The notes below the pieces were generated by a model. That model saw only the letters and a list, made by a program, of their open reading frames with translations. It was not told the origin of the DNA and ran no database searches. DNA of 38,834 nucleotides from Rhodospirillales bacterium. Its GTDB lineage: Bacteria > Pseudomonadota > Alphaproteobacteria > Rhodospirillales > Shumkoniaceae. Shown piece after piece: positions 16,549 to 26,264 of this stretch. The DNA is taken from NCBI GenBank assembly GCA_028281785.1, contig JANQJG010000174.1, forward strand, positions 1 to 38,834, read 5' to 3'. How positions within the stretch are numbered: position 1 is the first letter of the stretch; each line of letters opens with the position of its first letter. The position numbers were made by a program, and so were the translations under genes.

Positions 16549-16788
16549 ATGGAAGAGCCCGTGGTCGCTCAAAAAGGCCCCTTTGCGGTCGAGGTCGAGG
16601 CAGGGAAGAAGTACGCTTGGTGCCGTTGCGGCCGCAGCTCGACGCAACCATATTGCGACGGGACCCACAAAGGCACAGGGCTGACACCGATCGTTTTCAC
16701 TGCCGAGCGAACCGATACCGTGTATCTTTGCGGCTGCAAGAAGACCGGCGACCAACCTTTCTGTGACGGCACGCACTCCACGTTCTGA
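16549..16788 (+). CDS. Double CDGSH iron-sulfur domain protein
   Basis: A 79-residue protein with two CDGSH-type [2Fe-2S] sites, each with three Cys and one His: Cys25, Cys27, Cys36, His40 and Cys61, Cys63, Cys72, His76, the motifs reading CRCGRSSTQPYCDGTH and CGCKKTGDQPFCDGTH. Such small bacterial proteins are soluble electron or cluster carriers of uncertain partner. The ATG at 16549 follows GAGGAAGG at good spacing; an in-frame ATG at 16519 would add ten residues but has no ribosome site. The stop overlaps the next gene start (TGATG), so the lipoprotein below is probably co-translated. Confidence 0.92.
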   Translation: MEEPVVAQKGPFAVEVEAGKKYAWCRCGRSSTQPYCDGTHKGTGLTPIVFTAERTDTVYLCGCKKTGDQPFCDGTHSTF

Positions 16789-17384
16789 TGCGGCAGCAAT
16801 CTCGACAGGTGGCTCATCGGCCCGCAGGGTGCTTCGGCTTCGCTTTTTTAGCGGTGCTTCTGGCCGGATCTCTGTCTTCATGCGGCCTTTTTCAGGAAGC
16901 GACACCGCCTCCCCCCTGCCCGACCATACTCACCCATCAGGACGCATCGACACTCACGAGGTTCCGCGAGGGGCCGGGCCGCGATTTGATCGATGTCGAG
17001 TTCGAGGCGGAGATCATCGACGCCCGGGGCGGCTGCATTCACGACATCGACGACGAGACCCGGAAGGGAACAGTTGAAGTCGAGTTTGTCATCGAACTCG
17101 AGGTCGCCCGTGGGCCGGCGGATACCGACCGCGAGGTCTCGTTGGGATACTTCGTCGCAATTCCCCAGTTTTACCCGCTTCCCGAGGGACACAAGGTCTT
17201 CCCGACCAAGGTCACATTCCCGGGCAACCGAACGCGCCTGACCATGGTCGATGGACCGGTTCACCTGGACATTCCACTGCAGGCGGGACAAGTCGGTGAA
17301 GACTTCACAATCGTCGTCGGCTTTGATGTTACCCCCGAGGAGCTGGACTTCAATCGCCAGCAGGCGAGGGGCGGAAGACCCTAA
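16788..17384 (+). CDS. Putative lipoprotein of unknown function
   Basis: A 198-residue protein with a long signal sequence and a good lipobox LSSC, giving lipidation at Cys32. The next stretch is Pro/Thr-rich (EATPPPPCP), as is usual after the lipid anchor. The mature part, with segments such as LIDVEFEAEIIDARGGC and FTIVVGFDVTPEELDFN, looks mostly beta-stranded. I recognise no named domain. Its ATG overlaps the CDGSH stop by one base. The glycine riboswitch region begins about 100 bp downstream. Confidence 0.7.
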   Translation: MRQQSRQVAHRPAGCFGFAFLAVLLAGSLSSCGLFQEATPPPPCPTILTHQDASTLTRFREGPGRDLIDVEFEAEIIDARGGCIHDIDDETRKGTVEVEFVIELEVARGPADTDREVSLGYFVAIPQFYPLPEGHKVFPTKVTFPGNRTRLTMVDGPVHLDIPLQAGQVGEDFTIVVGFDVTPEELDFNRQQARGGRP

Positions 17385-17484
17385 CCGGCCAGCTTGAGGT
17401 TGACCTTGCCGGCTCGAAAACTAAACTAGAGCAGTGCAGGACGGCCCTCGGCGTCTGAGTCGATGACGCAAAGGGACGGCCGGA

Positions 17485-17692
17485 TGATCCCTGCGGGAGA
17501 GATCGGTCGCGCCAGCTTGGCGTATACCGGCGCCGAAGGAGCAACCGCCCCGGAAACTCTCAGGCAAAAGGACCGCGGGGGGACACGCCTCTGGAGAGTG
17601 GATGGGTTGGCCGTTGGGCGGCCCGTCCCGCCGAAGATGTAACCCGGTTCCGTACCGGGGAATCTTTCAGGTTCCGAGACAGAGGGGGCAGC
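17485..17692 (+). promoter_or_regulatory. Tandem glycine riboswitch
   Basis: Two consecutive aptamers resemble the glycine riboswitch. The first (about 17491-17600) has GGGAGAG opening, GCGCCGAAGGAGCAACC, ACTCTCAGGCAAAAGGACCG and the closing TCTGGAGAG. The second (about 17604-17692) has CCGCCGAAGATGTAACCC, ATCTTTCAGGTTCCGAGACAG and AGGGGGCA. It lies directly before gcvT, the classic target: glycine binding raises expression of glycine-cleavage genes. No clear terminator hairpin is seen between it and the start at 17745, so control could be at translation. Confidence 0.93.
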
Positions 17693-17744
17693 CGTGAACG
17701 TGATCGCGGCTGAGATCCGTGCCGACGACCCGACGGGAGCTGTC

Positions 17745-18857
17745 ATGACCAATACGGAACCGGGCGATCTTAAGCAAACGCCGCTCACCGGACTTCACCG
17801 TGAGCTGGGCGCGCGCATGGTGCCGTTTGCCGGCTACGACATGCCGGTCCAATTCGAGGGCATCATCGCAGAGCACCTTCATACCCGCGACAAGGCGGTG
17901 CTTTTCGACGTCTCACATATGGGCCAAGCCACACTTCATGGGCCGGATCCGGCCCGGGCACTGGAAGCGCTGGTACCGGGAAGCCTTGTCGAGCTGAAGC
18001 CGAACCGTATGCGCTACACGCTTCTGACGACCGAGTCGGGCGGCATCATCGACGATCTGATGGTCACGCGGCGGGAGGACCACCTGTTCCTGGTCGTCAA
18101 CGCGGCACGCAAACAGATCGATTTCGACCACCTCTCCACAGAACTGTCCGATCGGTACGAGTTGCGACCGCTTACCAACCGGGCGCTCCTGGCCCTGCAG
18201 GGCCCCGCCGCCGTCGGAGCGTTGTCGACCCTGGCGCCCGATTGCGCCGGTCTGGCCTTCATGTCGGCCGCAAACCTCGCGATCGACGGTATCGACTGTC
18301 TCGTCACGCGCTCGGGATACACCGGGGAAGACGGGTTCGAAATTTCCGTCCCGGCGGAAGAGGCCGAGGCGCTGGCGCGCCGTCTGCTCGCCCATCCCGA
18401 CGTCAAGGCCGCCGGCCTGGGCGCCCGCGACTCGCTGCGCCTGGAGGCGGGACTCTGCCTCTACGGCAGCGATATCGACGAGACCACCACACCGGTTGAG
18501 GCGGGGCTGACCTGGACCATCGGCAAACGCCGGAGAGAGCAGGGCGGGTTCCTCGGCAGCGAGGTGATCCTCCGGCAGCTCGCGGAGGGGCCATCGAGAC
18601 GTCGTGTCGGCATTCGGCCCGAGGGCCGGGCACCGGCACGGGCCCATACCGAAATCCGCGCCGAGGACGGAAGCGTCATCGGCGAAGTGACGAGCGGGAG
18701 CTATGGCCCGAGCATCGCCGGTCCCGTGGCGATGGGATATGCGCGAACCGATCACGCGCGGCCGGATTCCCAGATCCAACTGTCGGTTCGCGGACGGAGC
18801 CTTCCCGGGCGCATCGTCAAACTGCCTTTCGTTGAACACCGTTACCACAAGACCTGA
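17745..18857 (+). CDS. gcvT: Glycine cleavage T-protein (aminomethyltransferase)
   Basis: A 370-residue tetrahydrofolate-dependent aminomethyltransferase. It releases ammonia from the aminomethyl-lipoyl H-protein and forms methylene-THF. Family landmarks are [52 protein letters not shown] and [12 protein letters not shown]. The ATG at 17745 follows GGGAG at 6 bases; a GTG at 17694 would add 17 residues but lies at the edge of the riboswitch. First gene of the gcvT-H-PA-PB operon. Confidence 0.96.
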   Translation: MTNTEPGDLKQTPLTGLHRELGARMVPFAGYDMPVQFEGIIAEHLHTRDKAVLFDVSHMGQATLHGPDPARALEALVPGSLVELKPNRMRYTLLTTESGGIIDDLMVTRREDHLFLVVNAARKQIDFDHLSTELSDRYELRPLTNRALLALQGPAAVGALSTLAPDCAGLAFMSAANLAIDGIDCLVTRSGYTGEDGFEISVPAEEAEALARRLLAHPDVKAAGLGARDSLRLEAGLCLYGSDIDETTTPVEAGLTWTIGKRRREQGGFLGSEVILRQLAEGPSRRRVGIRPEGRAPARAHTEIRAEDGSVIGEVTSGSYGPSIAGPVAMGYARTDHARPDSQIQLSVRGRSLPGRIVKLPFVEHRYHKT

Positions 18858-18874
18858 ACGCAGGGGGTATTCTC

Positions 18875-19252
18875 ATGTCTGTAGTTAAGTTCACCAAAGA
18901 GCACGAATGGGTTCGCGTCGAGGGCGACATCGGCACCGTCGGCATTACGGAACACGCACAGGAGCAACTGGGCGACCTCGTCTTCGTCGAATTGCCGGAA
19001 GCGGGACGGAAGATCGCGAAGGGCGACGAGGCCGCCGTCGTCGAATCCGTCAAGGCCGCGAGCGAGGTCTATTCGCCGGTCAGCGGAGAGGTCACCGAGG
19101 TCAACGGCACCCTCGCCGACGATCCGGCCCAGGTCAACTCGGATGCAATGGGCACGGGCTGGTTCTTCAAGATCAAGATCTCCGATTCCAACGAGTTGGA
19201 CGCGCTCATGGACGAGAACGGCTACCGCACCTACCTCGCCGAGGCCGAATGA
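18875..19252 (+). CDS. gcvH: Glycine cleavage H-protein
   Basis: A 125-residue lipoyl carrier that shuttles the aminomethyl group between P, T and L proteins. The lipoylated residue is Lys60 in [19 protein letters not shown]. The N-terminal [14 protein letters not shown] and C-terminal GWFFKIKI are typical. It starts 17 bp after gcvT behind AGGGGG and its TGA overlaps the start region of gcvPA. Length is normal. Confidence 0.97.
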   Translation: MSVVKFTKEHEWVRVEGDIGTVGITEHAQEQLGDLVFVELPEAGRKIAKGDEAAVVESVKAASEVYSPVSGEVTEVNGTLADDPAQVNSDAMGTGWFFKIKISDSNELDALMDENGYRTYLAEAE

Positions 19253-20598
19253 TGCGCTATCTCCCGCTGACCCCCGAGGATCGGCGCCAGATGCTGGCCA
19301 CGATCGGAGTGGCCTCCATCGACGAGCTGTTCCGCGACGTGCCGCCCGCGGCCCGGTTGGACGGTCCGGTCGATCTCCCGCGACATGCGGGGGAGATGGA
19401 GGTCGAGGCGCGGCTCACGGCGATGGCGGAAAAGAACCTGCCCGCTGGCCGCGCCCCGTCCTTTCTCGGCGCCGGGATCTATCGGCATTTCGTGCCGGCC
19501 GCCGTTGACCACCTGATCCAACGCGGCGAGTTCCTGACCTCCTACACGCCTTATCAGCCCGAGGTCTCCCAAGGCACGCTGCAATACCTGTTCGAGTTTC
19601 AGACCCAGGTTGCCCTAATCACCGGGACCGAGGTCGCCAACGCTTCCATGTATGACGGCTCCACCGCCTGCGCGGAGGCCGTGATGATGGCCGCCCGCGT
19701 AACCAAACGCCGCAAGGCGGTCATCTCGGGGGCGCTTCATCCACACTATCGGGACGTGGTGGCCACGCATGCGCGGTTTTTGGGGCTCGAATTGACCATG
19801 GCGGAACCCGACTTCTCGGGAAACGAGGATCTGGCCCCGCTGATCGATGGCGAAACCGCCTGTGTCGTCGTCCAGAACCCGGGCTTCTTCGGCCGCTTGC
19901 GGGACTACGCCGCGCTCGCCCGTTCCTGTCACGAGGCCGGCGCGCTCCTGGTCGTTGCCGTGACCGAGGTCGTCTCGCTGGGACTGGTGAAATCCCCGGG
20001 GGAGATGGGCGCCGACATCATCGCCGCAGAAGGCCAGTCCCTGGGCAACGGCATGAGCTTCGGCGGCCCCACCGTGGGCCTGATGGGCACGCGCCAGACC
20101 TTCGTCCGCCAGCTGCCCGGACGGCTGGTGGGGGAAACCGTGGACGCGGACGGCCGGCGGGGTTTCGTCCTTACGCTCTCGACGCGCGAGCAGCATATCC
20201 GCCGGGACAAGGCGACGAGCAACATCTGCACGAACTCCGGTCTTTGCGCCCTGGCCTTCACCATTCATCTGACATTGCTGGGGGAGATCGGGTTCCGGAA
20301 TCTCGCGGCCCTCAATCACGCCGGCGCGGTGCGCTTGGCCGAGCGGCTGAGCACAATCCCCGGTGTCGAGATGATCACCGAGAGTTTCTTCAATGAGTTC
20401 ACGCTTCGGCTGCCCAGGCCGGCGGCGGCCGTGGTCGACGCCCTGGCCAACCGCGGTATCCTTGGTGGCGTCCCGGTGTCCCGCCTGTATCCGGACGTCA
20501 CGGAGGCCGAACCGCTGCTGATCGTGGCTGCCACCGAGACCAATTCCGCCGCCGAAATCGACATCTTCGCGGATGCCCTGAAGGAGGAGTTGCGATGA
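19252..20598 (+). CDS. gcvPA: Glycine dehydrogenase subunit 1 (P-protein alpha)
   Basis: A 448-residue subunit, the N-terminal half of a split glycine decarboxylase. Together with gcvPB it decarboxylates glycine and passes the aminomethyl group to lipoyl-GcvH. Family segments are [52 protein letters not shown] and [12 protein letters not shown]. Two adjacent in-frame ATGs (19249 and 19252) overlap the gcvH stop; the second gives the usual MRYLPLT start. The PLP lysine is in the partner subunit. Overlap with gcvPB (ATGA) supports stoichiometric expression. Confidence 0.96.
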   Translation: MRYLPLTPEDRRQMLATIGVASIDELFRDVPPAARLDGPVDLPRHAGEMEVEARLTAMAEKNLPAGRAPSFLGAGIYRHFVPAAVDHLIQRGEFLTSYTPYQPEVSQGTLQYLFEFQTQVALITGTEVANASMYDGSTACAEAVMMAARVTKRRKAVISGALHPHYRDVVATHARFLGLELTMAEPDFSGNEDLAPLIDGETACVVVQNPGFFGRLRDYAALARSCHEAGALLVVAVTEVVSLGLVKSPGEMGADIIAAEGQSLGNGMSFGGPTVGLMGTRQTFVRQLPGRLVGETVDADGRRGFVLTLSTREQHIRRDKATSNICTNSGLCALAFTIHLTLLGEIGFRNLAALNHAGAVRLAERLSTIPGVEMITESFFNEFTLRLPRPAAAVVDALANRGILGGVPVSRLYPDVTEAEPLLIVAATETNSAAEIDIFADALKEELR

Positions 20599-22106
20599 CC
20601 AGCCCGGACGAGACGTTCACCGGCCATCGCGGCCTTCAACTCGAGGAGCCGCTGATCTTCGAGCAGGACGCGCTCGGGCGCTGCGGCGTGGACCTGCCCC
20701 AAGTAGACGCCACCCAGGACCGGCTCGGAGGGGTGCAAAGGGCGTCGCCGATCGGTCTGCCGGGGCTCTCGGAACCCCAGGTGGTGCGCCACTATCTGCG
20801 GCTGAGCCAGAAGAACTACGCCATCGACGCCGGGCTCTATCCCCTCGGCTCCTGCACCATGAAGCACAACCCGCGCCTCAACGAAAAGCTCGCGCGCCTG
20901 CCGGGCTTTGTCAGCCTGCATCCCCTTCAGCCGGTGGCGACGGCCCAGGGGGCGCTCGAGCTGATCGACACCCTCGCCCACTGGCTGAAAACGCTGACCG
21001 GCCTGCCGGCGGTGATCATGTCCCCGGCCGCCGGCGCCCATGGCGAACTCACCGGCCTGATGACCATCCGGGCCGCGCTGGAGGCGCGGGGCGACGCGCG
21101 CCGGCGGGTGCTTGTGCCCGAATCGGCCCATGGCACCAACCCGGCTAGCGCCCATGCCTGCGGCTACGGAGTCGAATCGATCGCCGCCAATCCGCGCGGC
21201 CGAGTCGACCTCAAGGCGTTCAAGGCCAGCCTGTCGGACGACGTGGCCGCGATCATGATCACCAACCCCAACACCTGCGGCCTCTTCGAAGACGAGATCC
21301 TCGAGATCGCCGAAGCCACACACGCGGTAGGCGGGTTCTTCTACTGCGACGGCGCCAATTTCAACGCGATCGTCGGCCGCGTGCGTCCGGGGGATCTGGG
21401 CATCGACTGCATGCATCTGAACCTCCACAAGACGTTCTCGACGCCCCACGGCGGTGGCGGCCCCGGCGGCGGACCGGTAGTGCTGTCGGCGCCGCTCGCC
21501 CCGTTTGCGCCGGTGCCCCATGTGATCCATGACGGCAACGGCTACCGCCTGGTCGAGCAAGCGGGGCAAAGCGGCGACTCCCCGTTCGGACGGATCAAGG
21601 CCTTCCATGGTCAGTTCGGGGTCTTCGTCCGCGCCCTGTCCTACATGATGAGTCTGGGCTCGGACGGTCTGCGGCAGGTGTCGGAGGACGCGGTGCTCAA
21701 CGCCAACTACCTGCTGGCTCGCCTCGGTGACGTGCTTTCCGCACCTTTTCCAGGCCCCTGCATGCATGAGGTTCTGTTCGATGATCGCTTCCTGCGGGAC
21801 ACCGGGGTGTCGACCCTGGACTTCGCGAAAGCCATGATCGACGAGGGCTTCCATCCGATGACCATGTACTTCCCGCTGGTCGTGCACGGCGCCTTGCTGA
21901 TGGAGCCGACCGAAACCGAGAGCAAGGCCGCGCTGGACGAATTCATTGGCACAGTGCGGCACCTTGCAGCAAAGGCGCGGGCAGGCGACACGCAGCATTT
22001 CATGGAAGCACCCCAACGCACGCCGAGACGACGGCTGGACGAAACACGAGCGGCACGTCGGCCGGTTCTGCGCTGGACCCCGGCGGTCGAGCAGGCCGCG
22101 GAGTAG
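20595..22106 (+). CDS. gcvPB: Glycine dehydrogenase subunit 2 (P-protein beta)
   Basis: A 503-residue subunit, the C-terminal half of split glycine decarboxylase, carrying PLP on Lys279 in [17 protein letters not shown]. Other family marks are [39 protein letters not shown] and NPNTCGLFE. Its ATG overlaps the gcvPA stop. The C-terminal tail is Arg-rich and slightly long. It is the last gene of the operon and is followed by a hairpin terminator at 22135-22167. The lipoamide dehydrogenase (L-protein) is not in the window. Confidence 0.97.
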   Translation: MTSPDETFTGHRGLQLEEPLIFEQDALGRCGVDLPQVDATQDRLGGVQRASPIGLPGLSEPQVVRHYLRLSQKNYAIDAGLYPLGSCTMKHNPRLNEKLARLPGFVSLHPLQPVATAQGALELIDTLAHWLKTLTGLPAVIMSPAAGAHGELTGLMTIRAALEARGDARRRVLVPESAHGTNPASAHACGYGVESIAANPRGRVDLKAFKASLSDDVAAIMITNPNTCGLFEDEILEIAEATHAVGGFFYCDGANFNAIVGRVRPGDLGIDCMHLNLHKTFSTPHGGGGPGGGPVVLSAPLAPFAPVPHVIHDGNGYRLVEQAGQSGDSPFGRIKAFHGQFGVFVRALSYMMSLGSDGLRQVSEDAVLNANYLLARLGDVLSAPFPGPCMHEVLFDDRFLRDTGVSTLDFAKAMIDEGFHPMTMYFPLVVHGALLMEPTETESKAALDEFIGTVRHLAAKARAGDTQHFMEAPQRTPRRRLDETRAARRPVLRWTPAVEQAAE

Positions 22107-22134
22107 TTTCCGCATCGTATTTCAGAAAAAGGGG

Positions 22135-22167
22135 GAAAGAGCGGGGCGGGGGTCACCCCGCTCTTTC
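22135..22167 (+). terminator. Hairpin terminator of the gcv operon
   Basis: A perfect 12-bp stem GAAAGAGCGGGG and CCCCGCTCTTTC (22135-22146 and 22156-22167) with a 9-nt loop starts 28 bp after the gcvPB stop. The downstream arm contains CTCTTT, but there is no long T-run after it. Confidence 0.6.
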
Positions 22168-22500
22168 GGGGCCGGGGACGCGGAAGGGGAGCGACCGCGT
22201 CACGTGGGGGAGCCAGCACGGAGGAGGCCGTTTTTGAAGCCGTGCCAAGCCTAGTGAGCCTTTTTGGCTCCACCGTCGGCGTCAAGTCCGACGAGGCCTT
22301 TGCACGGTGGCTCACCCCTCATGACACTAATATGAGCATAAACCTCACGACCAAATATGATCTGCTTCACACAAACCTGAGAATCTTTCTCAGATGACCG
22401 AGCGAGGACGCCTAACCCTTCTTTTCCGTTGTATTTGGATGGGGTTGCAACCACTTAGGAAGGACAATCATTCACAGTTTCCCGGGCTTGAAGACACGCC
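22168..22500. other. Non-coding region with a branched hairpin
   Basis: The stretch carries one notable structure: GTGAGCC (22254-22260) and CCACCGT (22270-22276) together pair with ACGGTGGCTCAC (22304-22315), with a smaller hairpin inside (GTCGG/CCGAC). No named RNA family is recognised. A minus-strand frame at 22251-22454 lacks family similarity and is not called as a gene. Confidence 0.4.
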
Positions 22501-22608
22501 ATGACCTCGCTGATTTGGAACGCCGCCCTTATCTGGCTGCTCTGTGCGGCCCTCGGCTGTCTTTATTCGGAAATGCTCCTAGAGCGCGAGCGTATCGAGA
22601 AACGATAG
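22501..22608 (+). CDS. Possible 35-residue single-pass membrane peptide
   Basis: A short open frame begins ATG and ends TAG. The product has one hydrophobic helix (about residues 4-22, with NAALIWLLCAALGCLY) and a charged tail (LLERERIEKR), the shape of a small inner-membrane protein. The ribosome site is weak (GAAGAC). The frame ends 11 bp before the convergent DUF2336 stop. There is no family evidence, so this may be chance. Confidence 0.3.
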   Translation: MTSLIWNAALIWLLCAALGCLYSEMLLERERIEKR

Positions 22609-22619
22609 GCGGCAAGTCG

Positions 22620-23891
22620 TCAGGTCGTTACGCATTCCAGGTACCAGGTGAGATCCTCGCGGCTCATCGGGTATCGACCATCCGGTGTTGCGCGTAAAGC
22701 TTGATTGGGCATGATGCGGGCAACCTGTATCTGGATGGCTTCTGCGGCATCCATGCTTAGCCCTGCCTTCCATGCCAAGGCCGTTGCCGCCTTCGCGCTG
22801 TTCGCGTTGAGCAGCCGCGATACCGTCGGAAAATCCAGCCCCGACAGGTGAACGAGGGCGTATCGAACGAAAGCCTTGTCCCCGTCCTTCAACGCCTCGA
22901 GTATGGCCTGTTCGGTCAACTGTCCTCGTTCGTGGGCAAGACGCGCGCGCTCCTCGGCCGGCTCCCAGTCTTCGCCGGCGCCGACGAGATCGCCTCGTTC
23001 GATTCGTTTACGCACCGTCTTACGCAACGCGTCGACGAGATCCGCCTGGTCCCGATGCTTTTCGATGAGTGCGTCGAGCAGCGCGGCGCTGACGAACGTG
23101 GCGATACGACGGACAACCCGGGAAGGCAGGGTCTCGCGGTTCACCATCGGCGCGTGCCACTCCACGACATCCTCGGAATGGACGGCGATCAGATCGAGAA
23201 CTTCCTCGGAAATCTGAGCCGATTTGTTTCCCAGAAGCGATGCGACAGCATTGACGTCCCGGGTTTCGGCAACCGCGGCCGAAACCTTCTCGGACAAGCC
23301 ATGACGACGCGCAAGCGCGGCCAGTGCCCCTCCGGCGCATCCCCCGGCTACGATATCCAGCAGGTCGCCATCGGACAGAAGCGGGGAGTATTCGAGAACC
23401 GGTGCCGAAACGATTTCCTCGATGTCGCGGGCGAGTCGATTGACGACGCCGGGCGGGGCGTTGTCGGCACGCTTAATCTCTTCCGCGATCGTTGCCCGGA
23501 CCCTGGGCAGGTCGTCCTGGGCGAGGATCTCGAGAATCTCCATCGCCATCTCCGTAAGGCGATCGGTCTCGTCTTGCGTGAGGGATGGGACCAGCCGCCC
23601 GATCTTTCGCGCAAGTTCACATCGGACCCCTTCGTCGACGTCGCGCGCGAGGATCCGGTCGGCCTGAAGCGGCGTGCCCTCGTTGACGGCCACGGATCGC
23701 CGGACAACCGGCGACTCGTCACTGGCAAGATAGTAGAGGAACTCCGGCTCTAGATCCTCGGCCGTGGCCATATCGGCGCGCGCCCGGACATCGGGCGAGG
23801 CGGCGATGCGCTTGGCCTCTTCGTAAGCCGGCTTCGGCCGTCGAGACGCCTGGTCGCGGCCGCTTCGTTTACCCAAAACCCAATTCAACAT
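22620..23891 (-). CDS. DUF2336 helical-repeat protein
   Basis: A 423-residue soluble protein of the DUF2336 family, common in Rhodospirillales. It is built of HEAT-like helix pairs. Family-type segments are LARDIEEIVSAPVLEYSPLL, LSDGDLLDIVAGG, ALARRHGLSEKVSAAVAE and LPSRVVRRIATFVSAALLDAL. No catalytic motif is seen, and the role of the family is unknown; related proteins are thought to be regulatory scaffolds. The ATG at 23891 is chosen because an upstream in-frame ATG at 24029 would overlap the protease gene by about 100 bp. It lies 31 bp after the S8 protease gene on the same strand and is probably co-transcribed. Confidence 0.85.
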   Translation of the reverse strand: MLNWVLGKRSGRDQASRRPKPAYEEAKRIAASPDVRARADMATAEDLEPEFLYYLASDESPVVRRSVAVNEGTPLQADRILARDVDEGVRCELARKIGRLVPSLTQDETDRLTEMAMEILEILAQDDLPRVRATIAEEIKRADNAPPGVVNRLARDIEEIVSAPVLEYSPLLSDGDLLDIVAGGCAGGALAALARRHGLSEKVSAAVAETRDVNAVASLLGNKSAQISEEVLDLIAVHSEDVVEWHAPMVNRETLPSRVVRRIATFVSAALLDALIEKHRDQADLVDALRKTVRKRIERGDLVGAGEDWEPAEERARLAHERGQLTEQAILEALKDGDKAFVRYALVHLSGLDFPTVSRLLNANSAKAATALAWKAGLSMDAAEAIQIQVARIMPNQALRATPDGRYPMSREDLTWYLECVTT

Positions 23892-23922
23892 AAGAATGTC
23901 CGCCCATGAAGACGCAAATGCG

Positions 23923-25197
23923 TCATTGGCATTTCGGCTGGATTTGCACGAAGCCCCAACCGAACACCTCGTCCTTGCCCGGGGCTCCAAGGTCGAGGGC
24001 GCTGCCGCTGAGGAACCCGCGAAGATCATCGGGTGTTTTCGCCATCCCGTGCTCGACCGCCATCGCCACCAAGGCGCTTAGATAGGGCACGGCAAAGGAG
24101 GTCCCGCTCAGGATGCGGCCTCCACCCGGCACGGCTGCATAGACGCGTACGCCGGGTGCCGCGAAATCTATGTATGAGCCTCGATTTGCCTTGGCGTAGA
24201 CGCTCCGGTCGGTGTCGAAGGCCGTGATCGCGATTACGTGCGGATAGGCGGCCGGATAGGCAGGTCGTGTCGCGCTGCCCCAGTTTCCCGCAGCCGCAAC
24301 GAGTATCAGGCCTTTCCGACGCGCACGGTCGAAGGCCAACCGTACGACCCGGTTGTCACTCCCGGCAATGCTCAGATTGACGACCTGGACCCGCTTCTCG
24401 ACCAACCAGTCGATGGACTTCAACAAGGCCATGCCGCTGCCGATGACCCGTCCGGCATCATTCTTTTCGAACATGTTCGCCGCGATCAACTCGGCCCCCG
24501 GAAGCAATCCGCCCCAATCCGGCCTGCCGATCAACATGGCGGCGATCGCGGTCCCGTGCTCGGAGGGGCCGGGTCGTCTTCCTTCTTTGTGGAAGGAGTG
24601 AAACTGCAGCCGCTGCCCCTTCAAAGCGGGATGACCGACTGAAATCGCCGAATCGATCATGCCGATCCGCAGACCCGTGCCGCATTCGGGCGTCGCCGGC
24701 TGCCAGCCGGCCAAAGGACGGGCAAGGCGGTTGTGATGTTCGTCCGTTCCCTGGATTCGATACAGGTGATGCGCGTCGACAGTAGCGGTTGGATATCGCG
24801 CCGCGAGAAGGCGCCGGGCCTCATCGACGGGTGTTCCCGATGGCGTGCGCAATCGATAAACGGTCAGCCCCAGATGCCTGAGCGGCACGGTCTCGATGAT
24901 CGTGAAGCCGAGCCCCCGAACCGACTCCACGAACTGATCGGGAACATTGGCGATGAGCAGTTCATTCGGCAGCATATCGATTTCGTCACCGCCCCCCAGG
25001 GCACCGGGGCGCACGGGCTCGGGCGGCATCAGCCCGGACCCGGGCACGGATGCCGTCTCAAAGCCATTCGAACGCGGACCAACCACGGGGTCCGAGAACG
25101 ATTCATCCTGAAACTTATGGATGAAGACGAGCCCGCCCCAAATGCCCGCTGTGACGAACAGGACAGCAACCAGGGTCCAGACCAGCTTTCGTAGCAT
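23923..25197 (-). CDS. Membrane-anchored S8 (subtilisin-like) serine protease
   Basis: A 424-residue protease with an N-terminal hydrophobic anchor or signal (about 4-26), a linker and propeptide-like region (to about 170), then a subtilisin domain. The catalytic triad is Asp182 (IGMIDSAI), His214 (SEHGTAIAAML) and Ser367 (LSGTSFAVPY); Asn305 in AAAGN is the oxyanion residue. The domain is compact. The ATG at 25197 places the hydrophobic segment at the N-terminus; a GTG at 25242 is possible. The active site should face the periplasm. It is followed by the DUF2336 gene and is divergent from a lytic transglycosylase. Substrate unknown. Confidence 0.9.
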   Translation of the reverse strand: MLRKLVWTLVAVLFVTAGIWGGLVFIHKFQDESFSDPVVGPRSNGFETASVPGSGLMPPEPVRPGALGGGDEIDMLPNELLIANVPDQFVESVRGLGFTIIETVPLRHLGLTVYRLRTPSGTPVDEARRLLAARYPTATVDAHHLYRIQGTDEHHNRLARPLAGWQPATPECGTGLRIGMIDSAISVGHPALKGQRLQFHSFHKEGRRPGPSEHGTAIAAMLIGRPDWGGLLPGAELIAANMFEKNDAGRVIGSGMALLKSIDWLVEKRVQVVNLSIAGSDNRVVRLAFDRARRKGLILVAAAGNWGSATRPAYPAAYPHVIAITAFDTDRSVYAKANRGSYIDFAAPGVRVYAAVPGGGRILSGTSFAVPYLSALVAMAVEHGMAKTPDDLRGFLSGSALDLGAPGKDEVFGWGFVQIQPKCQ

Positions 25198-25368
25198 TAG
25201 GCCAACCTTTGTCTTCCCCTCCCAGATAGGGCGAACAGCCACGAGAATCGTGCCCGTCAGGCCGGGCCAATCCGGGAGTCACCTTATCTATAGCCCCGAG
25301 ATGGTTAAAAGTGCCTTTCGCCATTCCATAGTCCCGCCAGACGACGATTCCTGTAGGAGGACGGCCCC

Positions 25369-26163
25369 ATGATCCGGCGTTCCTTGGCACTCGCAGCCGC
25401 AACTCTCGTCCTGTCGACGGGGTCGGCTCTGGCGAGCTATTGCGAGAACTACACCGCCCGGCATGAACACACCTTGGCGATGCCCGCGCATCTGCTGGCT
25501 GCGGTCACGCGGGCGGAGACCGGGTATCTGGAGCCTGAAAACGGCACTCTTCAGGCTTGGCCCTGGACCATTAGCGCTTCCGGCAAGGTCGTTCGGCATT
25601 CCAGCAAATGGGCGGCGATCGACGCGGTCCGCGACCTGCAGCTACGCGGGGCGCCCGGAATCAAGGTCGGCTGCATGCAGATCGACCTGCAGCGCCACGG
25701 CCACGCCTTTCGCAACATCGGTCATGCCCTCGATCCCGACGCGAATGTCGCCTATGGCGCGCGCCTTCTGGCGTCGCTGCACCGCCGCACCGGCGATTGG
25801 AAATCTGCGGTATCCGAGTACCATTCCACCGATCCGGATTCAGGCAGGCAGTTCCAGCGGCGCGTCGCCGATCTGTGGGATCAATTGCGTGCCGATGCCG
25901 CCTATGCGGCCTGGCATGACGACAGCGTCGCCGTACCGTCGGGATCCGATAGTTTCGCCGATCGTTCCTACCGTTGGCGCAACTGGAATCCCGATTGGCC
26001 GCATGGGCATTGGCGGGTTTGGCGAAGCTGGCACTATGGCCCCGATGGCCGCCGAGTCTTCCATCGCTACCATGTCTGGTCCGATGACGGCCGCCGGTAC
26101 GTCCTTCGACCCTACTCCCACGGTGGACCCTGGCGTCCTGTCGGCACGACTCGCTTCAATTGA
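25369..26163 (+). CDS. Secreted SLT-type lytic transglycosylase with aromatic tail
   Basis: A 264-residue periplasmic protein. A signal peptide (1-22, ending ALA) is followed by a lysozyme-like SLT domain with the catalytic glutamate at about Glu50 (AVTRAETGYLEP), then GCMQIDLQRH and NVAYGARLLASLH, all typical. Lytic transglycosylases cut the glycan strands of peptidoglycan. The last 75 residues form an unusual tail rich in Trp, His, Arg and Tyr (for example WRNWNPDWPHGHWRVWRSW) with a repeated DGRR unit. The start has a perfect AGGAGGAC site. The next frame overlaps the stop but its real start is downstream. Confidence 0.87.
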   Translation: MIRRSLALAAATLVLSTGSALASYCENYTARHEHTLAMPAHLLAAVTRAETGYLEPENGTLQAWPWTISASGKVVRHSSKWAAIDAVRDLQLRGAPGIKVGCMQIDLQRHGHAFRNIGHALDPDANVAYGARLLASLHRRTGDWKSAVSEYHSTDPDSGRQFQRRVADLWDQLRADAAYAAWHDDSVAVPSGSDSFADRSYRWRNWNPDWPHGHWRVWRSWHYGPDGRRVFHRYHVWSDDGRRYVLRPYSHGGPWRPVGTTRFN

Positions 26164-26264
26164 CCACGGAGACCGGCACGGTGGGGCGGGCGGCTCCAGG
26201 CTTGGCCTGGGGCCGCCCCGGATGTTATGGATCTGATCGATCCTTCGCCAAGGGACCGAGGGCC

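Noticed and set aside
20316..22115. A long minus-strand open frame opposite gcvPA/gcvPB
   Set aside because: It is a shadow of the P-protein genes, low in motif content and without a ribosome site.
22251..22454. 67-residue minus-strand frame after the gcv operon
   Set aside because: It has no family resemblance or clear ribosome site, and it overlaps a structured non-coding segment.
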